DNA from: Branchiostoma floridae
Taxonomy: Eukaryota; Chordata; Leptocardii; Amphioxiformes; Branchiostomatidae
DNA: 30,068 bases
Direction: 5' to 3'
NCBI RefSeq assembly: GCF_000003815.2
Contig: NC_049981.1
Coordinates: 5,044,441-5,074,508 of the forward strand
In this document: positions 1 through 11,022 of the stretch, piece after piece
Position numbering within the stretch: position 1 is the stretch's first letter
How the letters are laid out: each line of letters starts with the position of its first letter
Made by a program: the position numbers and the translations under genes
Notes under the pieces: generated by a model
Databases searched by the model: none
What the model was told of the DNA's origin: nothing
What the model saw: the letters and a program-made list of their open reading frames with translations, nothing else

Positions 1-604
1 TTCATATTTTTCATTCATAACGCCAGTTCAAAATCAATATCATAATTCATTCAAACTTAATGATTTCTAGTCTTCTGCGAGGATACTGACGTATTTACAA
101 ACCTGCACATCGTCATTGTGTCCGCCAGATGGCGTCCTGCCCAACATTACAGTTTCCTCACCGCGCTCAGTCCCCGCCATTGTTCTGTTTTGCTTGCTGC
201 ACTGCGTACGTATCAGGTACAAGATTAGATCAAGAAAATGAAATTGCGTACCAGACTCGCAAGACCACGATCACACCAATCTACGTACGCTTGTAATGAT
301 CAGCAATAGTAAAGCCTAGGATATTGGAGTTTCCTTTTACACAACCAGTACTGTCTGTCATTCGCTTACTTTTATTTTGATTTATTTGTTTTGTTCAAAT
401 CAGGTACCCGTTCCATATGAACTGTGTCACATAGAAAAAGAAGAATACACACTAGCTAATAGTCAGTCCGAAGTATATAGAATACAATAGCTTCCCTGTG
501 AATTACGGGAAATTAAAAAAAGGCCTTGTGGATAAGAGTGTGCAGATACTAAGCCACCATTGTAGGTACAGCGCTATAATTATACGCATACTGCAAGTGC
601 CTTA

Positions 605-870
605 GGCATGCATTGTCTATTATGTCTAGCCATACATTCCTTAACTCTAAATTAGGAATGCAAAAGGGCTAGGGAGACATGTATGTATGTAAATTTTGTA
701 TATAGACTTATAGGAATTATAAGGATTCGATGTAAACTATATCTCTGTTATATACTTTGTCTGACCCTTGCCTCTTCCCTCATGACCTCAATGAAAAGCG
801 GCCTCCAGGCCGATTTGACCTTTCATGAATAAATAAAGGTTCAAACAAACAAACAAACAAACAAACAAAC
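605..870 (+). repeat. LINE-like 3' tail ending in a (CAAA)n microsatellite
   Basis: The stretch ends in AATAAATAAAGG followed by about seven CAAA units (842-870). That is how truncated non-LTR retrotransposons often end. No reading frame of note lies upstream, so only the 3' untranslated end would be present. The family assignment is inference from the tail alone. Positions 1-604 show no gene or clear repeat. Confidence 0.4.
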
Positions 871-1045
871 CAGTTAATATACACAATTTTTCACGATTCC
901 GTAACATTCGCACAATCGTCGTACGAATTTGATATCGTACGATTTCCAAGCAGACTGTGAAAGAATCAACCACCACTGACAAGGTTCAAGGACAGCCTTT
1001 AGGGTTACAAACAACTACATTTTGCACGATAAACGCACAACTTAC

Positions 1046-1277
1046 CCACGATCGCCTTCAATTTGGATTGGTACTGACCGGCGAATTTGAAGTCCTTTAC
1101 CGCGCGCGTCTCTGGCTCTGTTCTTAGTGCGTCCGATCGGTCCCCTGCGAGACCTGGTTTGAATGTGCTTAAAAGCTGATATGATGGATTGATGTATCCA
1201 AAAACTGGACTAACTAGTCTATTTGCTTGTGGTTGCGAAGGCTGGCTTCCGGTGGGCGTTACCAACAAACACTGCAT
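1046..1277 (-). CDS. Possible first coding exon of an unidentified gene
   Basis: On the minus strand an ATG at 1277-1275 opens a frame of 77 codons. It runs into a strong splice donor (G|GTAAGT) with the exon ending at 1046, phase 1. The predicted peptide is rich in Ser, Gln and Pro and has no motif I recognise. No partner exon could be found between 1 and 1045, so it may continue outside the window or be a chance frame. Evidence is limited to the open frame and the donor. Confidence 0.3.
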
Positions 1278-1980
1278 TATTCACCAGACGTGTTAAAAGA
1301 TACCCTTAACATCACATATTCAATTTTATTACAAAGTCAAAGGAAAGAAAATGCTCCAGTTGAACAAGTATCAAATTGAATATATTTACTCGTATATGTT
1401 TGTTTCTTCTTCACAGCCGATGACATTTAAGTGTTGACAGGTAACATAACATGTCTAATTATTATCTCCATATACGGCTTGGCCCCCGGCAAATCAACGA
1501 ACAAATACCCGTGTCTGTTGTTTCGCAACAATGTCAGTTCGCAACCGTCAGTTCGCAACAAGGCAAGTCTTTTCGCAACAAGGTACAAGTCGTTTTGCAT
1601 CATTTGAATGTTATTAATCTTGATAGCCTAATAGTATTAGAAATCGTATTCCTAACATAATTATACTCCTTTCGCGTAAAAATTTTACCGGGTGCAAAAG
1701 ACAACCCCGGCGGCAGAGGAACATGGGGCCGCATGGACCTGACAGCCCGATGATTTTCGTACGCCGGGCGGTACAGTTTCATACGTGCACAGGTAGGAGT
1801 ATAACTAGAAAGACGAACATTTGCTTGAGAGCAAATACAGCATATTTCATCCATCTACCTCCCCATGCAACAATAGACTATTCCAAAATCACCCATGTGC
1901 AAAAATGGAACACTTTGTTTGAGTCACTTCTATTAATGACACTTAATGACACCCAAAAAGGAATCTTACAAAATTCCCAG

Positions 1981-2620
1981 TGCAAGAATGGACTCTTCCA
2001 GTGCACCCCATGTGAATTTTCAAAATAGACCAGTCCAGAAATACTCCCACTGAAAACATGGCCTTTTGATTAAGCAACCCAGTCAAAAGTTGAACTAAGC
2101 AAAAAAGGCACGAAAAGGTAAAAATAGACCAGTCCAAAAACACTTCCGCTAGAAATGGAATATTGCATCATCACTTGTCTAAAGCTAAATTTGAAAACAT
2201 CCCCATGCAAGAATGGACTCTTCTTGCGATACCCCTATGTAAAATGGTGCAGTCCAAAAATACATACGCTAAAATTGGACTTGGACGTAAGTCCCAAAAA
2301 TGGAATTCAAAAATCACCTCCTCCGTGTAAGAATGGACTCGTCCAGCAAAACCTATGCAGAATTGCAAAATAGACTAGTCATAAAATAACCACACTGAAA
2401 CACTTTGACATATCAAATCACCAAGGTCCATAAACACATTTTTAAAAAAATGCCCCCCTCTGTGCAAGAATGGACTCTTCCAGTACACCCCATGTAAAAT
2501 TGCAAAATAGCCCAGTTAAAAAATACTCCCACTGAGACACTTTATATAATCAACAGTCCAAAGATGAATTTAAAAAAAAATGTACCCCCTCCGTGCCAGA
2601 AAGGACTCATCCAGATAACA
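1981..2620 (+). repeat. Degenerate tandem array, unit about 120-137 bases
   Basis: The signature TGCAAGAATGGACTC or a close variant starts at 1981, 2206, 2326, 2463 and 2594, giving spacings of 225, 120, 137 and 131. Accompanying words such as AAAATAGACCAGTCC and ATACTCCCACTGA also recur. The first interval looks like two fused units. The array lies inside the foldback element. Short open frames here are by-products of the repeat. Confidence 0.7.
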
Positions 2621-2874
2621 CCAGGCTCACTGATCTATTGGCTGCCAATCCCCTTCGGGATGTTGACTCAGGCTATGGGATTGGTTGCCTTTTTAATCAA
2701 GTTACTGGTATATATATAGACACATGTTGTCTTCAGGTGGGAGAGGTCAACGACCTTGAGGTCGTTGACCCTCTGGCCATTGGAAAATTACCAAAAAAGT
2801 CCCCAAATATATCATTTTGAAGTGGTTTGTGCCAGGAATTATACATGGGTCATTTGAATGAATATCTAGTGCAC

Positions 2875-3400
2875 CTATTTACCAAAATTTAGGTCATTTG
2901 GTTATAAGACCAGGGAACAGGAGCCAAAAGCGTACGTTTTTGGTCAAACAATGGCCAAAAAATCCCAAAATTAAGCATTTTGTTGTACTGTATGCCAAAA
3001 GTAGTATTAGATCCATGTGCGCATATGTAGATTGCACTCCTGTACCAAATTTCAGGTCATTTGGTTGTAAAATGAGGGTATAGGAGCCAAAAATATAATT
3101 TTTTGGGCCAAAAATGTCAAAATTAAGCATTTTGTTGTACCGTATGACAAAACTGTTATTGTATCTTTGTGGGCATATGATCAAGGCACCTCTGTACCAA
3201 ATTTCAGGTCATTCGGCTGTAATACCAGGGTACAGGGGGGCAAAATGTACATAAAAATTGCAAAAAAACATGAATAAAAGCATTTTAAAGGTAGATATGA
3301 AAAAAATGAAAAAAAAAAAAAAAAAAAAAAAAAAACAGCAAAAAACACCTAAGGGTGTTGGTCCACTCTACCCTTGTGCCAAATTTCAAGTCATTCGGGC
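2875..3400 (+). repeat. Second internal repeat, period about 155-170 bases
   Basis: The phrase ACCAAATTTCAGGTCATTYGG or a close variant occurs near 2880, 3042, 3197 and 3369. Shared words such as GGAGCCAAAA and AAGCATTTTGTTGTAC follow it. A poly-A run at about 3307-3334 interrupts the last unit. Downstream, 3440-3500 holds a near-palindrome around CACCATATGGCTGAAAT. The array lies inside the foldback element. Confidence 0.6.
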
Positions 3401-3682
3401 AAAGAACGACGGAGTTGATTGACTTGATTCTATTTGAAGATTTGACAGGAGAAAGAAAGAAACATTACGAATACAATATATTTCACCATATGGCTGAAAT
3501 ATAATTATGTTAGGAATACGTAAACGATTTCTAATACTATAAGGCTATCAAAATTAATAACATTCAAATGTTGCAAAACGACTTGTACCTTGTTGCGAAA
3601 AGACTTTTTATTTGTACATGTTCTGAAAAGACTTGCCTTGTTGCGAACTGACGGTTGCGAACTGACATTGTTGCGAAACAAC

Positions 3683-3946
3683 CGGTAACCCATAATTATA
3701 TGATAATAACTTGTATTCCTCTAAGACACTGCTTGTAATGTTTTAGTTGCCTCTGTACGGCTCAAAAAGTTTATATTAAGCTAAGGGTACAACCCGCCGT
3801 ACATGCAAATACGTGCCAAAACGTGGGCAATCTTTTGGGATCCGTAAGTGTTAATACCCCCGTCAAATGATATACGATCTTCGGACGTACTTCGCGATCA
3901 CAGGAAGGTCGGCTGATTTTAAGATCTTCCGATGGTCTTGTGTATA
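3683..3946. other. No gene; unassigned sequence
   Basis: The stretch lies between the foldback element and the truncated family-A end. It has no supported open frame. The part 3771-3940 has the GC pattern of an old repeat but no second copy in the window. Confidence 0.4.
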
Positions 3947-4233
3947 GATCGTTTTCATGTGACGTCACAGTGGCGTTCGATCGTTCGAACGGCCATGTTG
4001 GATGATAAGCTACTCGATCTCCACACTTGTGTTGTTCATGGTGGACCCGTTCTTGGAAAGAAGTTTTTTTTCTATCATTTAGAAACGGGCTTGACGTTTG
4101 CCGTCATGGTGCTAACTGCAAGGTTCATTAACACAAGACACAGCCTACTCGCCGTTTCTATCTAACAACACTAGTTACAGTCCATCCCCTTTTCTAAGCT
4201 CGATTGAATCACTCTTCTAGCGGCCCGATTTTG
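3947..4233 (+). mobile_element. Truncated left end of transposon family A
   Basis: It starts TA|GATCGTTTTCATGTGACG and matches the left ends at 15845 and 19087 for roughly 280 bases. That includes the GTTCGAACGG block and the CATGTTGGATGATAAG block. Similarity fades after about 4233 and no matching right end follows, so this is a solo or truncated copy. Confidence 0.7.
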
Positions 4234-5550
4234 TGTACATAAAGACATGTGGTCTTTTAGAAAGTAACACTCTCCTCTTGAGGAAACTAGTTTAAAGAGT
4301 CATTTCATGGAATACGGCGCATTTACATTTTATTATTCCAGTTATTTGCACAATGGGCATGTACGTTTCCCACGTTAGTGTTAGTGGTTGAACTTTTACC
4401 TCAAGCCAAGCCAAGCTAAGTGGTTAGACCGGTTAGACAGCATTACAAACAGGGTGTAACACGGGCAGGTCATTGCTGCAAGCTTGAAGATCTCTAACGT
4501 TGTCAACAATTTTGTCTCACAGTAAAAATATATTTGTCTCAAATATATTTCTACTGTGTAAATTCTAGGTGAAGAAGTGATCGTTGTCTTCTGTCGCTGT
4601 GAACAGGGTTTGAAAAGCTTCATACCATGTAAGTTACCACACATGCGCGTAGCTATTATTGTAGAAAACATGTATCGATGTCTCCTGCTGATTAAAACGA
4701 CCAAACCTTACCCTAAGGGAATTCTTCTGGTTTTCATAATGGCTATACGCTCGAATGTTTGTGTTGTTCTCAGTTTAGCGTATTAGGGGGGGGGGTACAG
4801 TAACGTTACGGTGTCAAGGTGATGTACAAATTGATGGGGTAAGGCACTATAGTCCAACTTTGTCGTAGTATGGCTAAACATGGTAATTGTCGGGCTAGGA
4901 GAGCGATTGTAGTCAGGTTATGGTTACTTACGACGTAGTTGAGTCAGACCGTATTTCAGGCATTTGGTACATTGTAACTGAGTATTGTGGATATAACGGA
5001 TGGCAGTTCTTGTTACCATGCAGACGGCACGACGGTTATGATATTTCTAACTCTGGTAGAAATTGACGCTTTTGCCGTCATGTGGATAAAGCATTGCATC
5101 TATGTGTCACAATTTGTGTCCTATGGACCTAGGATTTCCCCCAAGAAATGGCCTCATGAGTATTTGTTTTGGAATTTTCGTCACCTTATGGGTACGTTAT
5201 TTTAATCATGACAACTGTGTTTGTCAGTGATGCTGGGAAATTGAAAAACGTGACGTTTGTCTTTAACTGGCAACCGGATCTTGAAAAACGTTTTTTTTTT
5301 TAAATAAGCATTATCATAAACATTAACCATGTTAGCGGCCTACAGAATAGCCTTTTAAAGGACAATTGTAGGACCCACGTGTGTTTGTCTGTTTCCTGAT
5401 ATTTGTGGTCAGCATAACGTTTAACTTTTAGCAAGGAGCTTTTATCAGGCTTTTAGGTAGGCGTGAGGATGAAGAAAGGATGATCAATTTTGGGCCCCTT
5501 GGTTTTTGAAAATGGACAGGGAATGGTCATTACCTTCACGTTTTTCTTCA
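4234..5550. other. No recognisable gene
   Basis: Short open frames on both strands lack recognisable motifs. The only structure seen is the hairpin at 4518-4558 and a G-run near 4787-4795. The right part should contain the promoter and 5' untranslated exon(s) of the NXPE gene, since a splice acceptor precedes its first coding exon. I could not fix a transcription start. Confidence 0.4.
4518..4558. repeat. Short hairpin, 19-bp arms with 3-base loop
   Basis: CACAGTAAAAATATATTTG is followed by TCT and then its reverse complement with one mismatch. It is AT-rich and isolated. It may be a palindromic MITE remnant or a chance structure. Confidence 0.55.
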
Positions 5551-5660
5551 GGAGAATGGCAGGTCGACAGATGGAGCGGACAGGGCGCGCATCAAAACGC
5601 TGTTGCCTCGGTGTCGTCATGGTGCTGGTTTTGGGGAGCTTGGTGCTGTACTCTGTTCAG
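5551..5660 (+). CDS. NXPE exon 1 (signal anchor)
   Basis: An acceptor TTTTTCTTCAG precedes 5551. The ATG is at 5556 and the donor CAG|GTACAC follows 5660, phase 0. It encodes 35 residues with a basic start and the hydrophobic stretch LGVVMVLVLGSLVLY. Confidence 0.75.
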
Positions 5661-7900
5661 GTACACATCACATGGTTGTGGTGAATGTAATACAATTAGA
5701 TATATATAAAACAACAACGCCTGACGTTAGTCAATACAGTGGATATCTAAATTGGATACGATTTTAAAAGCTATACATTTTCACATTTCACATTTTTAGT
5801 TACAATTGTTAGGATGGAAGTTAGTAGGATGGATCAGCATCAGTTAGTACGAAATCTACGAATTCAGTTTTGTGTGAAAACATATAATCATTTTCTTTTT
5901 GTCTTTTACGTACAGGAAAGCTCGTGGAAAGCTCTTCTGAATTTTCTTGCATTCAGGGTCCGTGTCAAACCCATACAATCGTATGCGGAGATTTATATCA
6001 AACAACTTAAGTTTTTCTTACAGTCTCACTTCAATGAAACCCTTAAGGTAGGAGACACGTTACGTGTTGTCATCTTGGCTAAAGACAAGAAAGGGATCGT
6101 GACCACAAATACCGGCGATTACTTTCGGGTGTCCATTTTTAATCTAAAAACCAAGTGCGGCGCAGTTGGAATCATTACGGAACACCAGAACGGGACGTAC
6201 ACGGCAGCCTTCCGGTTGTTGTGGGCAGGAGAGGCTAGCATATATGTCACACTTGTCCATCCACGTCAGGCTGTTGACGTCATAGAAAGAACTGTTAAGG
6301 AACACCCCATCGATAAGATTATGTTTGTGAAACGATACCTCATCGGTGAGGCAAAAATTGACACCAAGTGTAACGCAGACCCGACCGTCTTCAACAACAC
6401 CTTCCCGGTTTGTGACTACTCCGACCCGCATGCAGGAGCCAGGTGGTACTGTGAGAAAGCCGCCAACATTTCCTGCAACACATCCGGCTACCACGGCATG
6501 CTTAGAACGATCGCGAGTGTCAAGCTCATGAAGGATGGAGAGGAAAAATGGTTTGGCAGGTAAATCTGCGTACACACTTTATGTGTCATCTTCAAGAGGG
6601 CCGTCTTTTTTTTATCTCAACAAGTTTTTTGGTTTCGAAAGGATAAAAGATGCAAGTTTCTAGGCCCGAGATATTAATATTTTCATTGGAAGTGGTATTT
6701 TGTAATTTTTAAAACAAACCAATTTCAAAGCTGTGGGCTTATCATCGAGGAGTGTAAGTTTTCTTTTACTTTGTTCAACAATATTGAGCGGCATTATCAT
6801 AGTAAACTTCCATTACAGTGGGTTGAACGGCTTGAAGAAGTACATATCTGGATCCCCATCCAAAATCAATGTCAAGAGAGGTAAGACGCAAAATTAATCT
6901 TGTTGTCTGAGCGAAAGATAGTGACAAATAGTTACAAAACAGTATGTTTTTCATTTCTATATTCTAATGTAGAGTAACCTTGGGGTTTGAGTACGCTGTT
7001 ACTGAAACTGTTTAAGAGCCCATTGTGGGTGGATAGATTGCTATTGTCGAAAAGTAGATTAAAAAGAAATGAGTATATTTCCACAAGGAGAACGCCATAG
7101 CACTGAATACGAATGATCCTATGCAAAGCTTCTTACCAACAGGGTTGAGTCCTTTGTTGAATCGCACGCGCTGCATGCCGGGACTTCCTACCCAACAGAT
7201 CTCCGGATTTTATGAAAACGGCGTCTGGAACTCACTAGTCTGTCACAACAGACACTTCTCCAACCAATCAGAATGGAGGACATGTCTGAGGGGAAAGACA
7301 CTGCATTTCATGGGAGACTCCACCATACGGCAGTGGTACGAACATTTCGTTAAGATACTAAACCTTACCGACAGTACACTTCCAGACGCCATACATCAGA
7401 CTGGACCTCTGCTTGCTCGTGACACAGTCAACAACATCACCGTAAAGGATCGTTCCCATGGACCACCCCTTCGCTGCGCATGGACCCGCACCTTCCACCT
7501 ACAGTACGTTGCCAACGTCATCGATGAAATCGAAGGAGGGCCAAACGACGTGGTCGGATTCACTATCTGGGCCCACTTCACCTCCTACTCTGTAGACATC
7601 TACAGAGAGAGGATGGAGGCCATCCGAGCTGCGATTCAGCGGCTGCATCAGAGGAGTCCCGAGACACTCGTGGTCATCAAGTCTGCCAACACGCGCATGG
7701 GCAATGAGCTTATTGCCGGAGACTGGCTGGCACATCAGTTGGATTTGTTGATGAGAGACATATTTGAGGGAATGAACGTTGTGCTGGTAGATGCCTGGGA
7801 AATGACAAACGCGCATTGGCATCGGGACGCTATCCATCCCGCTAGTGACATTATCATCCAAGAACTAGAATATCTGTGTTCTTTTATTTGTCCTCTATAG
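5556..7900 (+). CDS. NXPE family protein (neurexophilin and PC-esterase domain)
   Basis: Four coding exons join in phase: 5556-5660, 5916-6559, 6819-6880 and 7143-7900, giving 522 residues, close to the usual NXPE length. Residues about 16-34 are a single hydrophobic segment after a basic stretch, so a type II (Golgi-type) membrane anchor is likely. An E-set/filamin-like region follows (VGDTLRV, HQNGTYTAAF, WAGEASIYVTLVHP), then a Cys-rich linker (VCDYSDPHAG, WYCEKAANISC). The C-terminal PC-esterase domain has the nucleophile motif GDST (Ser about 330) and a DAIH motif (Asp about 499, His about 502), as in GDSL/SGNH-type acyl hydrolases and acyltransferases. Family members are thought to act on glycans in the secretory pathway; the substrate here is unknown. 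The start is the ATG just downstream of a splice acceptor ending at 5550, so an untranslated exon lies upstream. No lesions are seen. Confidence 0.9.
5916..6559 (+). CDS. NXPE exon 2 (E-set-like domain)
   Basis: The acceptor TTTTACGTACAG ends at 5915 and the donor CAG|GTAAAT starts at 6560, phase 2. A second good acceptor (TTTTTCTTACAG) ends at 6023, exactly 108 bases in and in frame. The true start may therefore be 6024, which would drop 36 weakly conserved residues. Confidence 0.8.
6819..6880 (+). CDS. NXPE exon 3 (short linker)
   Basis: It is 62 bases between acceptor CATTACAG and donor GAG|GTAAGA. It enters in phase 2 and leaves in phase 1, matching both neighbours. It encodes the Gly/Lys/Ser-rich linker ahead of the esterase domain. 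Confidence 0.8.
7143..7900 (+). CDS. NXPE exon 4 (PC-esterase domain)
   Basis: The acceptor TTCTTACCAACAG ends at 7142. The exon enters in phase 1 and runs to TAG at 7898-7900. It holds GKTLHFMGDSTIRQW, the NTRMGNELIAGDW region and the final DAIHP motif. Confidence 0.9.
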
Positions 7901-8254
7901 TGCTGCGATGATATTTTGACTTAACCTTTTACAGTTGTGATTTCTTCTTTACTAGAAAGTAATATTAGAAACTAGACACTCCTTCTTATACAAGATAAAG
8001 TCCTTTAGTTCTTCTAAGTATAATTCCAACCGCAAGTGACAGCAACTTTATGATAGAGAATGATTTTTAAAAAAATACTGTTTTCTCTAGGTGGCAAATG
8101 ATGTACTTTATTTAATCTTGTAAATATGTCACACTATATAACATTTTTTTGGTTTCATAGTCAATGCAAGTGTATAACTGTGTCACAAAAAGTGTTGCTA
8201 GATGAAACTAAGTTGCTAGATTTGGTAACAACTACTGTATTGACCGTACCTGCA

Positions 8255-8488
8255 CCTGGACCACTTGCTGCGGTTGCAGCTCTTGCCTGGCATTAAGATC
8301 ACGCTAGTGCCACGATTTTTGCCTAATGGTTGTGTATATTTGAATAATGTACATTGTTATTGTTGTATATATTATTGTATTGTATATTGTGTTGTACGGG
8401 AGGACAGCCTTCAAATGTGCATTTTTGCACCTGTCTTGTCCTCCCTTTCACTATGTGAAAAACCCAAATAAAGAAATAAAGAAATTAA
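8255..8488 (+). repeat. LINE-like 3' end with hairpin and AAATAAAG tail
   Basis: GGGAGGACAG at 8398-8407 and CTGTCTTGTCCTCCC near 8430 can pair as a stem. An AAATAAAGAAATAAAGAAAT tail follows. A stem plus a short simple repeat is typical of 3' ends of CR1/L2-like elements; that assignment is inference. The AATAAA words could also serve as poly(A) signals for the upstream NXPE gene. Confidence 0.45.
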
Positions 8489-9284
8489 ACTAAGATTTTC
8501 GAGTCAACACGGAGAATATACTTGAATGATACCAAATATGCTAATGAGGAACTGATTTGCATGATATATGCGAACAGCATGGTAAAACTGCTAAATGATT
8601 AATGATAAGAATTTCATACTTGTGACATGTCTATGTTAGTCAATGATGAACATCACCATGCATAAACCATGTAAATATGCACGTCATTTGCATAAAATTT
8701 ACAAAAGCTCTAAATATTTCATGGAGGTGTGAGGTCGCCGAACTCTAGTTTTGATTTGCTTTCGTATGTGCATTGCATACAGAATGTCAAATATAAACTT
8801 TACTAATTATGTGATAGTCTTCACTCGAGAAAATGAAACCGCGCAGCAAACTAACTCATCAACTCAAAGTCCTTTCCTTCCACTTAATATGTATATAATA
8901 CGTACCTTAAAATAATTTCATCAGGTAGGTAGAACATAGGATATGTTCCGCCCCATCCATAGGTATACAAGGCAATGTACTCTCAGTCTTAATTACCTCA
9001 CACTTCGTCTGTATTTGTTATGTTAAACAAATTAATAAACTGTCAGAACTGGTAAGATACAAAATGACACCAACAAGGAGGTATACAACAAAGTTATCAG
9101 CAAATATAGCAGCTTTTTTTTAGCTAAGGAGATATACGCCTAACCACTATGACTATAACCTCATTTTGGTACGCATGCATCACTACCAAATGGTTGAAAA
9201 CAGGATAAAAATATGTCATCGTCACATTGTCCTTGATAGGCAGACGTTGCTGAGAAAAGTTTCATTCCCGTTCACACTGTCACT
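8489..9284. other. No recognisable gene
   Basis: AT-rich intergenic sequence between the NXPE gene and the end of the kinase locus. The part about 8520-8760 reads like an old interspersed repeat (recurring words ATATGC, TTTGCATAA), but no second copy is in the window. Confidence 0.4.
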
Positions 9285-9308
9285 CTACTTCAAAAGCGAC
9301 GCGTAAGT
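9285..9308 (-). CDS. RTK locus: terminal coding exon
   Basis: After TTATTTTCAG seven codons (TYASLLK) end in TAG at 9287-9285. They extend the kinase by a very short tail. The call rests on acceptor quality and phase 0 agreement. Confidence 0.5.
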   Translation of the reverse strand, partial: TYASLLK

Positions 9309-9538
9309 CTGAAAATAAAGAAATGCCATGTTCAGTTATCTCTGCTGTAAATGCTACAAACAAGGAAACGGTGCTAACAAGTCTCGATATGACTAGAATG
9401 CAGTTTCGTTGCTCATACTTAAAATATTCGTAATTTGAAAGGAAGGAAAAGTGATGGCCTTTCACAATATGTATCATGAAAATTAAATATTCCACATATA
9501 CACACATTAAGACTTGTTTTGATATAATCTATCCGTAC

Positions 9539-9638
9539 CTTGTAATCTTGCATAATCCTGATCAGACTAGACCTCAGTTCCGGAAAAGTCGGCCTGTCTG
9601 CAGGAAGTGTCTTCCAGCAACTGGTCATCAGGGTGTAG
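9539..9638 (-). CDS. RTK locus: last kinase-domain exon
   Basis: It reads YTLMTSCWKTLPADRPTF then PELRSSLIRIMQDYK, the end of the kinase C-lobe (W...P..RP.F). The acceptor is TCTGTAG and the donor AAG|GTACGG, phase 0. Confidence 0.85.
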
Positions 9639-9934
9639 CTACAGAAGATAATGTGAAAGTGTCATAAGGTTTTTATCTTTTATCCACAATATAAATGACC
9701 AATTACATATCAAACATTGTCAGTTCAACCTACAACAAAGACATATGTTCAGTATAATATACATACCCTCGGATTATCATATCTATATTTGTATCCAGAG
9801 TCCTTTGAAGTAATGTTCCACCTTAGTATACTTTCCTATTTCTAAACAATGACAGTTCCTCTTAATTAATGCTTCAACTTTAAATCTTCACAAGGCCTGC
9901 CCCTTCGATTTAGAATCATTTGCTATATATGTAC

Positions 9935-10031
9935 ATTTTCTCTGGGCAACTGCTTGGCTTCTCGAGCCGTCCGCCGTCTTTGATCATGTCCATCATCCTC
10001 TTGCCCTTCATCCCCTCATACGGAAGGTTGC
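9935..10031 (-). CDS. RTK locus: C-lobe exon
   Basis: It reads GNLPYEGMKGKRMMDMIKDG then GRLEKPSSCPEK, flanked by CTCTCTAG and AAAT|GTACAT. Phases fit the exons on both sides, and the joined text gives EKIYTLMTSCW as in active receptors. Confidence 0.8.
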
Positions 10032-10156
10032 CTAGAGAGTAACAGTTGCAATATGATGCAATGTAATTATACATTATGTAGTCTGGAGAGTTGCTGTGTA
10101 GACAATATCATGGCGGATAATAAGTTAAGAGTCTGTAGAAAAATAAAGAGACCTAC

Positions 10157-10197
10157 CCAATGCCATGATCTCCCGAAGAAGGACTCAAAAAGACCAG
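10157..10197 (-). pseudogene. RTK locus: remnant of the DVWSFG exon
   Basis: After TTGTATTACAG it reads WSF, a TGA codon where Gly is expected, then VLLREIMALG with Arg for the conserved Trp, and the donor TTGG|GTAGGT. The 5' part of the exon (WMALE through SDV) is absent. Confidence 0.7.
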
Positions 10198-10568
10198 CTG
10201 TAATACAATGTAGTCTCAGATGAATACAGGAATGTGTGGAAGAGCATTGACGACATCTACTTCAGGTGTAATGACAATGAAATATATAATGGCCAACATT
10301 ACTAGTAAACATAGATTTGGTCATAGAAAAGTTGCCCTTTAGACTGTCATAGAGGCATTTAGATATTTCCTCATCTCAGACAGAGGGATAGTACTTACAT
10401 GTCACTCTGAGTTGTGTACATGTTGTAGAACAGTGACCAGTTTTAAATACATGTATCTTAATTCGTAATCTAGTAACGTATTAGACAGACATTCGCCAGA
10501 AAATGGTACATTTTGTAGATTACATAAATGTATTTATTCAAAATAAACTTATTATCAGACGAATCTAC

Positions 10569-10649
10569 CTTGGTGCTCTTGACGTACTCCTTGGCGACCA
10601 GATTTTCTCCCAGAAGGATGTTTCTGGCAGCCAAGTCACGATGGACACA
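10569..10649 (-). pseudogene. RTK locus: catalytic-loop exon lacking DFG
   Basis: The acceptor CCTACAG opens CVHRDLAARNILLGENLVAK, followed directly by EYVKSTK and the donor AAG|GTAGAT. In tyrosine kinases about 14 residues with the metal-binding DFG motif lie between VAK and EYVKSTK. They are cleanly missing and the frame is kept. Confidence 0.85.
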
Positions 10650-10832
10650 CTGTAGGGATAACATTTGTTTAACAGATATATTTTAAACGCCTAGAGGCAA
10701 CTGTGTGGTTTTTACAATTGGTATTGCGAATGCTCCATTTACATATATTGATGATAAGTGTGTGAATGATTGACGTTGGTTCTCTACTCTAAGAAAATAT
10801 TGCAAGTAGGGTGGTTTACAAGTGGACCGTGC

Positions 10833-11022
10833 CTGCATGGCAGCTAGGTGGCTCATCCCGTTAGCCACATCAACACCAAACTTGATGAGTTGTTCCATGG
10901 GCAGCTGAGAGGGGTACACAGGCTGGTTCTAGTACTCTGAATCTGTGTTATTCTCAAGAGAGTTGTTCTTCAGCCAGTCTTTTTGGCAGCCGTTAGGGGC
11001 GTACTCCACGACTACAACGGTC
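10833..11022 (-). pseudogene. RTK locus: hinge and kinase-insert exon with stop
   Basis: It reads VVVVEYAPNGCQKDWLKNNS, then a TAG stop at 10931-10929 after DSEY, then VYPSQLPMEQLIKFGVDVAN and GMSHLAAMQ. In the frame delivered by the previous exon it starts G-P-L-stop, so one base (or four) is missing near 11012-11016. The 3' boundary is CAG|GCACGG: a GC donor, or a lost GT. Confidence 0.75.

Larger units (their letters stand above)
1517..3682. mobile_element. Foldback-type element with long inverted ends
   Basis: About 148 bases at 1517-1664 recur in inverted orientation at 3501-3682. Both arms start GTTGTTTCGCAACAATG and end near CCTAACATAATTA. The right arm carries about 25 extra bases (the 3609-3632 area). 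Each arm contains several copies of the short motif TTGCGAA/TTCGCAA, like subterminal transposase-binding repeats. The interior has no transposase frame and consists of two tandem repeat blocks. No convincing target duplication is seen. It is probably a non-autonomous DNA transposon; the superfamily is unknown. Confidence 0.65.

Noticed and set aside
1600-2373. Several 65-100 codon frames on both strands
   Set aside because: They follow the tandem repeats and inverted arms of the foldback element and have no protein motif.
2451-3400. CRISPR-like array
   Set aside because: Repeats are long (120-170 bases), degenerate and without unique spacers; the genome is animal.
4518-4558. microRNA precursor
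   Set aside because: Arms are only 19 bp and almost pure A/T with a 3-base loop, too short for a precursor hairpin.
6144-6575. 143-codon minus-strand frame
   Set aside because: It is antisense to the clearly coding NXPE exon 2.
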